DNA of 64,000 nucleotides, from positions 59,794,754 to 59,858,753 of the forward strand of contig OZ038488.1 in NCBI GenBank assembly GCA_964036315.1, given 5' to 3'. Of this stretch, positions 57,045 through 64,000 are shown in pieces (positions within the stretch are counted from its first letter, which is position 1; each line of letters starts with the position of its first letter). Position numbers and translations under genes: made by a program. The notes beneath the pieces are model-generated. The model saw only the letters and a list, made by a program, of their open reading frames with translations. It had not been told where the DNA came from and searched no databases. This DNA comes from Acanthosepion esculentum. Its lineage: Eukaryota > Mollusca > Cephalopoda > Sepiida > Sepiidae.

Positions 57045-57590
57045 TGAATAACTGCGGCTGCGCGATGCGACATGTATCGTTTTGCAGTTGTTACTACTTA
57101 CCAAGGCACGCTTCCATATTGCCTGTGTTAACTAAGATGAGTGTGGCTGTAGTGAATTTATTGAGGACTCTAGTAAGTCTCATACATGCTCAATAGGGTT
57201 TAAATCTGGTGAGTGCCCGAGTCATTGGGTTAACTGAAAATTAGCCGTGTGTTACTAGAATTAATTTCATGTTACATTCGAAGGGTGATGAGAATTGCGA
57301 TTTCTTGTTGAAGCAAAGCAAGCTTCACCGTGAAGTATAGTAAGCAGAAAAGGGGTGAAAATGATCTGCAGCAACGTCCGTTTACGTCACAACACTTAAG
57401 ACAGAGACATTTTTCACTAGTGATCCTTGTGAACTACAGCACACATTGACTGCTTTACAGAGACGCCACCATCTGGCACAAACATTACTGATAGGCTGGG
57501 TAAATAACCCCATGCAGTTTCCTATATAAACAAATTTGACTGTCTATACGAAAGAACTGGAAACCTTATTTGTCTGACCAGGCAACATAA
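57045..57590 (-). pseudogene. Tc1-like transposase fragment
   Basis: Minus strand reads LGHSPDLNPIEHV-stop-DLLESS then INSLQP. SPDLNPIEH-WD is the signature around the last catalytic residue (Glu) of Tc1-type DD34E transposases. The preceding ~300 nt should hold the middle of the gene but is only patchily readable (FVYIGNCMGLFTQP), so it is heavily decayed. The 40-bp minisatellite starts right beside it. Confidence 0.68.
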
Positions 57591-57689
57591 TGCTGGTCTT
57601 ACACGGTCCAATGAGAGTGGTAACTGATGCTGTGGTAACAATAATGTTACTGTTGTTCGCTGACGACTGTAAAATGTCATGTATGGTGG

Positions 57690-58275
57690 CCAGTGAAATG
57701 AAGCTCCGTGAAATGTTGTCTATAATGTGCAGGAAATTGAAACTTCATCATATGTCGGTTATCCTTACGGGAAACTGAAATTCCTTGGAATGTCGTCTAT
57801 ACAGGCAAAGGACATTTAAACTACACGAATTATCGTCTATACTGTACAAATAATTTAATTTCCACAGAATGTCGTCTATGCTGTAAAAAGAATTGAAACT
57901 CCACGAAATGTCTATACTCTACAGGGAATGGAAACTCCAAAAAATGTAGTCTATACTGTACAGTGAACTGAAACTCCACGAATTTTCATTTACACTGTAT
58001 GGGGAATTGAAACCCCCGAAAATGTTGCCTATACTCCACAGGGAATTTAAACTTCACGAATTTTCGTCTATACTTTAATGTGACCTGGCATTCCCCGAAA
58101 TATCGTCCATACTGTAAAGGGACTTGAAATTCCACGCAATGTCGTCTATACTGTACAGTGAACTGAAACTGCGCAAAATGTCTATACTGTACAGGGAATT
58201 GAAACTATATAATGCCGTGTATAGTGTTTAGAGCCTTAAAACTACATGAAATGTCGTGTATGCTGTACAATACGT
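57690..58275 (+). repeat. Diverged ~40-bp minisatellite, about 14 units
   Basis: Unit approximately AAATGTCGTCTATACTGTAC then AGGGAATTGAAACTCCACG. Individual units carry many substitutions and small indels. The 62-codon frame at 57590-57778 runs into it and is not a gene. Confidence 0.88.
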
Positions 58276-58279
58276 TGAC

Positions 58280-59540
58280 TGTTAGGTTCGGCAGCATTAA
58301 CATTGTATTATGATGTGAATTGATACAATATTTCCCCTTGTTTAGTGGTTACAATCCTTATTAATCTTTGACAATTCATTTTTTGCATCAATTGTTGACA
58401 AACTCAGTTTTCATGGGACGTTGATAACTATATGAAATTCATATATTCCGTGTATGTCATTGTTATTGATACTCCCGAAAAAAAAACTTCATTTTTCTCG
58501 CCTAAGCAATCATTTAACGTGTTAAATCCTGCCGATGTCCTATCACTGCAACAGCTACACTACAGATTTAACTATTGCGTCACACATGCATCGTCCTTTT
58601 CATTCTACTGATACAAGTAAGCTTGGGCGAATATCTACTGTATCTAATTTTTTGCTACCTAAAATTTATTATTATTATTTGTGTATGTTATGATTCTTGC
58701 TTTGTATCCTGTAGAGACGGGTCTAAACGATGGTCCTTAGGCCCTATAGGGGAATTGTTATTCAATTGATAGCACTTTTCTTAGTATATGGGATGTTCCT
58801 AGTGGGGTGATCTTCTGGGTTATTGTTGTTATTGTTATTATTATCTCTTACCCACTGAATACAAATTTTTAAAACATCTTTATAATTTTTTTTAGCCAAA
58901 AGACTTTTCTTTGAAAAAAAGATTCAGGATTTGCATTCAAAGATTTCTTGGCGCCCGAGCCATAAATAACCATGTGACTTGGCGGCAGAAATCTATAGAT
59001 GTTCCTATTTTGACAGACTTAAATACTGTTTAAGTACGTTAATTTAGGAATAAAGTTGATTCTAAAATCAGACATCATTTCCCGAAAAACCTATTATTAT
59101 TGTTATTTTTGTTGTTGAGTGAAAAAACCCATTTTGATAAATGCAATCAAATGTGCGAGATATGGAGACACGCTTAGATGAAAGCAGAATATGACGATGC
59201 AGGTGGGGCCTAGTTCCCTTCAGATCTTGTAACCCAATCCACTCAGATGGCCTCTGATGGTGAGTGTTCCCAGTTCTCTAGATATGACAACAAAGTCACT
59301 TTAACTGGCTCATCCATCATATTAAAAACTACAAACCTTTCGATACTTAACCATGATACTCCCGTTAACAAACAGCGATCGACATTGCGCCAGGTTTTAG
59401 TCGGCATGCCCAACTGATTATAGTCAAGTATGGACCAAAATCTGTGCTATCAAACAGGATATTTACGCATCTTAATTGACCAGGACAAAACGTGTAGGTG
59501 TTAACACTTCCACTCGATGAAGTACAAAATCCAGAAGAGA
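58280..59540. other. Intergenic DNA, nothing recognised
   Basis: No recognisable element. Confidence 0.4.
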
Positions 59541-59542
59541 CA

Positions 59543-59582
<40 letters not shown>
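59543..59582. repeat. (ATT)n microsatellite
   Basis: About 13 trinucleotide units. Confidence 0.95.
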
Positions 59583-60024
59583 TTACTCATTTTTATTATT
59601 ATTAAGAAGATCAGAAAATAAAAATGAGAAAAACACATAATTTTGGAGATGCTAAAATTTATTATTTGTTTAGACATTTTATTTCAAATTTTTCAATTTG
59701 GAGGAATATATAATGGCATTAATTCATTACGTTTGAAATAATTTTCTAATTTATTTAATGAATATAAAACTTAACTGTCAAATTAATTTTGAGAAAATTT
59801 AAAGAAAATATAAGTAATATTGATTAAATCAAGTTTTCATCATATTCAAACAAATGTTTATACTTCTTTTACTCTTTTGAACAATAATTTCGTTTTTAAA
59901 TTTATTTTTTTATATATACATAGATAAAAATGTAGACTACCGACAAAAACAAAATACAAAACAAAAACAATTACATTCATACAACGTTTTACATCGCTAG
60001 CAAGAAAAGATTCACCAAAGAGAA

Positions 60025-60165
60025 ACGCAGGTTCGAATCCAGTCGGAGGGCGTACTTAATTTAATAATATTTCTTTAATTTTCAGAACGGTAGACGAAAT
60101 AAAATATTGTTTAAAATGAACGGAACGTTTGCGCAGATATGAGTATTCATTAAAAATAACGTTTA
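60025..60165 (+). mobile_element. tRNA-derived SINE, 5' truncated
   Basis: Begins within the B-box (GCAGGTTCGAATCCAGTCGG) and continues with the tail (CAGAACGGTAGACG, AACGGAACGTTTGCGCAGAT, ATGAGTATTCA). The tail matches 16,330-16,400. Confidence 0.72.
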
Positions 60166-60205
60166 AGTAATAAAAATAATTCGGATTAATAAATAAATAA
60201 AACCG

Positions 60206-60208
<3 letters not shown>

Positions 60209-60251
<43 letters not shown>

Positions 60252-60358
60252 AAAAGGCTTAAACACTAATATTCCATGTTTATAATTTGTATGTATATAT
60301 ATTTTAGATATATGATTGCATATGTATGTGTATATTTACCACTAATATTATCTCTCTA

Positions 60359-60440
<82 letters not shown>

Positions 60441-60453
60441 TATATATATATAT

Positions 60454-60487
<34 letters not shown>
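60209..60487. repeat. (TA)n arrays with (CT)n and ATCAAAATAT interruptions
   Basis: TA at 60209-60249. CT and TA blocks at 60355-60487 carry repeated CAAAA or AAAA interruptions. Confidence 0.94.
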
Positions 60488-60491
<4 letters not shown>

Positions 60492-60494
60492 CAT

Positions 60495-60690
60495 CAGGTA
60501 GCTTTATAAATTTGCAAGATGGATTCTGAGGAGAAAATGTATCTGGCATAACACAGTGAAAAAGCTTTCTGAGCAGTAGACCTGGCAACTGAGTCAATAT
60601 AATCACTCCATTTCATGTCAGTGGAAAACATGAGATCAAGAAGAAAGAGATGTTCGCCTTGAGGTTCGCATCATACACGCAGATGTAAAG
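60495..60690 (-). pseudogene. LINE RT fragment (thumb region)
   Basis: Minus strand reads TDMKWSDYIDSVARSTAQKA then FSLCYARYIFSSESILQIYK. This is the LKW--YI--V-K-A--KLG-L-R-R-FFS-E-L--LYK block that follows the palm in jockey/CR1-like RTs. Confidence 0.78.
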
Positions 60691-60718
60691 CAGGTAACGT
60701 TCTCTATGGTGATTAAAT

Positions 60719-60749
60719 TATATATATATATATACACAAACACACACAC

Positions 60750-60837
<88 letters not shown>

Positions 60838-60927
60838 AAGTAAAAAGAAAACAAATGGAGTATAATCGCGCTGTCCATAATTGTAATTGTGTAGCGACTT
60901 TTAACAATTTTTTGTATAATATCGTAA

Positions 60928-61012
<85 letters not shown>
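60719..61012. repeat. Two long (TA)n arrays
   Basis: 60,757-60,834 and 60,934-61,012, about 78 bp each, separated by ~100 bp of unique DNA. Two 136-144-codon frames across them are YI runs. Confidence 0.97.
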
Positions 61013-61016
<4 letters not shown>

Positions 61017-61241
61017 AAGGTAAAAAACCGTGGGTAAATTATACAAGTAGATCTTATTAATATAAAATAATAAAACAGATCCACAAATGAGAACTCAATA
61101 TATATATTATACAGCATATATTTAGAAAGAAAAACGCTAGTATTCATTTCTTTAACAAATGTATTTGCATTGACACGTCCAAGGGAGTTTTTTCGGGGAC
61201 GAAATTGGGTAATTTGGGAGTTTCATTCTTTGCAATTCCCC

Positions 61242-61272
<31 letters not shown>

Positions 61273-61295
61273 GCACACCCCCCCACACACACACA

Positions 61296-61353
<58 letters not shown>

Positions 61354-61377
61354 CACACACCCACATACACACACACA

Positions 61378-61437
<60 letters not shown>
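61242..61437. repeat. Duplicated (TA)n-(CA)n module
   Basis: TA, then GCACACCCCCC-type CA block, then ACAGACATATAT. The module is repeated about 80 bp later, then TA again. Confidence 0.93.
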
Positions 61438-61438
<1 letters not shown>

Positions 61439-61659
61439 ATAAATATTGTTTTAAGGTATGCTATATTTATAGAAAAAAGTGCTCAATATCAGAGATAGAG
61501 CGTATGTAAATATAAGGGAAATAACATCAGCCTACAACAATGAATCCGAAACCTGTAAATTCTGATTGGAGGAAAAAATAGCTATAATTAACTTCCCAGA
61601 CAAAAAAAAAAATGAAAACAAATTTTTAATACGTTACTTAAAAAACTTATATATATAAT

Positions 61660-61800
61660 TCGCAGACAGCAGTGTTTCACAGCTACTCAGCGCGACTAGA
61701 CATCTGAATGCTTCAAACCGGGATCGCAACCCAACCGTTTTGGTGTCAGTCAGACCTTCTACCCTTGAGCTATCTTCACTCGGCAGAGCTACACAACTAA
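61660..61800 (-). mobile_element. tRNA-like SINE fragment
   Basis: Minus strand: A-box-like GATAGCTCAAGGGTAGAA, B-box-like GGGTTGCGATCCCGG, tail GATGTCTAGTCGCGCTGAGT-AGCTGTGAAA. Shares its tail with 44,500-44,600. Confidence 0.6.
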
Positions 61801-61973
61801 ATCTATCGTATTGTTTATACGAATGTAAACAAATGCCAATCAGCCAAAGTGCTACATTCATTTTTCTGAAGAGTTTTGCGTTAGCGCAGGTGGCTGTTGT
61901 TTATAGAATTAGATAATCACTCAACAGTGCTCAACTGAAATATATTTTCAAGAGACAAATTATGTATAAGAGC

Positions 61974-62037
<64 letters not shown>
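61974..62037. repeat. (TA)n-(GT)n microsatellite
   Basis: About 27 bp TA then 37 bp GT. Confidence 0.96.
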
Positions 62038-62040
<3 letters not shown>

Positions 62041-62138
62041 GTAACGAGAACGAAAAGAATATAAATTCAAACGTTCATAGCATTAATATAAAAGAGGGCT
62101 CAATACCAAGAGTAGAGCAATAGTTATTTATTATAAAG

Positions 62139-62405
62139 ATGTTACATACGGACAAACAAGTATTCACGACAAAGATGCATTTTTGTTTCGATGCGAATGC
62201 ATGTCGACAGGTGTATTCAAATATTTACACGGAAATGTATGTTGTTTGGGAAACGGATACCCAGAAACAAACCGCAAATTTTTGTGCCGTGTGGCGAGGC
62301 TTCCGGCGTGTATCGATGGATCCCAGTCAAAATGAGATTAATAATTATTTAACACATCAATGTTCACTCACATACGACAACATTTTTTTTATGTTATCGC
62401 ATTAA
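62139..62405 (+). other. 88-codon open frame, unknown
   Basis: Balanced composition (CFDANACRQVYSNIYTEMYV, VWRGFRRVSMDPSQNE), five cysteines, no simple repeat. No family recognised and no splice evidence. It may be chance. Confidence 0.2.
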
Positions 62406-62870
62406 AAGCAGGCTTTATCAAGGTATAAAAATACTTGTATTTAAATATTGCCACAGAATATGGTAATGTTTTTTTTTTTCAAATTAGATTTTACCTGAAA
62501 GAGCTTCACTAGCTTTTTGAAGTGAATTGTAAAGAATACTCCTAATGTCCTCGAGATTTATTTATTTACTTTGCGATTTCGTTTTCCGCGCTTGCATGTG
62601 ACTTGCAAGGGATTACGTTTCCGGAAGCCGTCGTTTTGCGAAGTATTTCGCACAAATCACTACGATAAAACAGAGAAAAAATACGATGTTGAATAATAAT
62701 AATAAAAAAAACATTTTAAGAAAATATCCACAAAATCTAAAGAAAACACGATGAGAATTTTGGCAGTAAACGGCAAAACAAAACGTAATGATTTATTTAA
62801 TTAAGTTTGAAGTGGGTTCGCCGAGCGCTTATTTGCGTAAATATGATTAAACAGAATCTTTAACAAGTTT

Positions 62871-62871
62871 G

Positions 62872-62932
<61 letters not shown>

Positions 62933-62947
62933 CGTTGTTGTTGTTGT
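62871..62947. repeat. (TTA)n-(TTG)n trinucleotide repeat
   Basis: About 20 TTA units followed by TTG/TTA variants. The minus-strand 80-codon frame is a poly-I run. Confidence 0.96.
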
Positions 62948-62949
62948 TA

Positions 62950-64000
62950 TTATTGTTGTTGGCAGTGGTGAGGCTATTACTGTTGTTATTGAGACAACAT
63001 TGAGCTGAGACAGGCAGAAACAGATATTGGTAATCAATCTCAACTTATGGCAACAATAATACTATATCCTCGTTACAGATAATATTCCTGACTGATTTCA
63101 TTCAAAGAAATATAAGATTAACATCGATAAGTCATGTATTTCGATTATGTATTTAAACATATATCTAATTACGTGTTTGCATATTTAGATAGCTATGATT
63201 CAAGTAATATATGGTAGTTACCGGTTATTTGAGCCAAATGTTTAAAAAAAAAGAAAATATACGAACAATTCAAATTTTTACTAACTTCCTCGTCGTATTT
63301 GGTACACTCGCCCGTTTAATTGGGCCAATGAGAAATAAGCAAAGTGACAATAAGTTGCCTCACACGATCGATGTATGATATCCTTAGCATTCTTCTGTAG
63401 AACCACATCTCCGTCGCCTCGCGTCTCTTCTTCATCTTTGAGGAAATCGTTCAACATTCGCTGCCGCAAAGAAGGACAGATGTCACATAACTGATCAGTA
63501 TTCTTTTCTTTTCTTTTTTTACTTTGTTACCAAAGATATTCTCCTACTTCGATCAAAAGGTAAGACAGGAAGGACGACTCTATCAATATTGGAAAGAGCG
63601 ATAATAGCTACTGGACTCGAGAAACGTATTCTCCTGTAAAACTGTTTTAAGAGATAGATTTTTAAAATTTCAACTGACGGGGTGTTCGGTCAATGAATGT
63701 TCATTTAAAGACAACATTACTATTTCCATTATCATTAGACATGCAGTGCCTGCTATATATTTAGTGTAACCAGCCAATTAGAGTATAGGTATAGTTACGT
63801 GTCATTTAGCATATGAACAATTTACCGTCTCTGAAAATATGAGCAGACTAGCAAGAAAGCACATAAACAAGCAAATGGAAATCGACATTAATTTTATACA
63901 AACAGGTAATGAAGTCAGTGCGTATTCAACATTAAAATCTGTGAAGATTTTGCAGTCACTTATCAGATCATCGTTTGGAACATAACAATTTTCAACGAGT
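62950..64000. other. Intergenic DNA, nothing recognised
   Basis: One minus-strand frame (63281-63469, NDFLKDEEETRGDGDVV) has balanced composition but no match I can name. Confidence 0.35.

Noticed and set aside
60636..61147. Open frames of 136-144 codons and similar YI/IY, HT, VC, RE-rich frames throughout
   Set aside because: They are translations of (TA)n, (CA)n, (GT)n and (GA)n arrays, open on several frames at once. Not proteins.

Overview
This window is AT-rich, gene-poor metazoan DNA. It most resembles a mollusc, probably a cephalopod such as an octopus. That is an inference from very long (AT)n, (CA)n and (GATA)n arrays, dense decayed LINE, SINE, mariner and Penelope-like debris, 5S-rRNA/tRNA-derived SINEs, and the short motif TTATCTCCCTT, which I recall as common in mollusc genomes. 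I found no host protein-coding gene. Almost every long open frame is a translated microsatellite (runs of YI, HT, RE, VC) or a transposon remnant.

Layout. 0-8 kb: microsatellites, a dimeric 5S+tRNA SINE (3.34-3.56 kb), a tRNA-derived SINE (4.33 kb), a hairpin element, a PIF1/Helitron-type helicase tail (5.74-5.91 kb) and a complete 186-bp MITE with perfect terminal repeats and TA duplications (5,968-6,153). 8-12 kb: a decayed reverse transcriptase (minus strand), an A-rich repeat, a hammerhead-ribozyme-like motif (10,037-10,079), and 13 near-identical tandem copies of a 77-bp palindrome-rich unit (10,737-11,739). 12-23 kb: LINE C-terminal fragments, a (CTAT)n compound satellite, a Tc1-like C-terminus (16.6-16.9 kb), a Penelope-type GIY-YIG fragment (17.0-17.35 kb) and several SINEs. 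23-31 kb: mostly low-complexity DNA, with one promoter-like CCAAT cluster at 24.3 kb. 31-45 kb: two copies of one DDE transposon family, a diverged tandem repeat (39.8-40.3 kb), a nearly full-length mariner (41,334-42,606) broken by one stop and two frameshifts, and a tRNA-like element containing a canonical hammerhead core (36,166-36,214). 45-64 kb: more LINE and SINE debris, a long foldback at 46.2 kb, a GC-rich 154-codon open frame at 54.2-54.7 kb, a Tc1 fragment with an adjoining 40-bp minisatellite (57-58.3 kb), and dense microsatellites at 60-62 kb.

The main observation is a dispersed set of hammerhead-ribozyme-like motifs. They share the CTGANGA ... GAAA core, a very short or palindromic stem III and a stem I. 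Two loci look intact by eye and at least six more are degenerate. This architecture is known from Penelope-like elements and retrozymes. Genes do not work together here in the operon sense: the window is a record of successive transposon insertions and simple-repeat growth.
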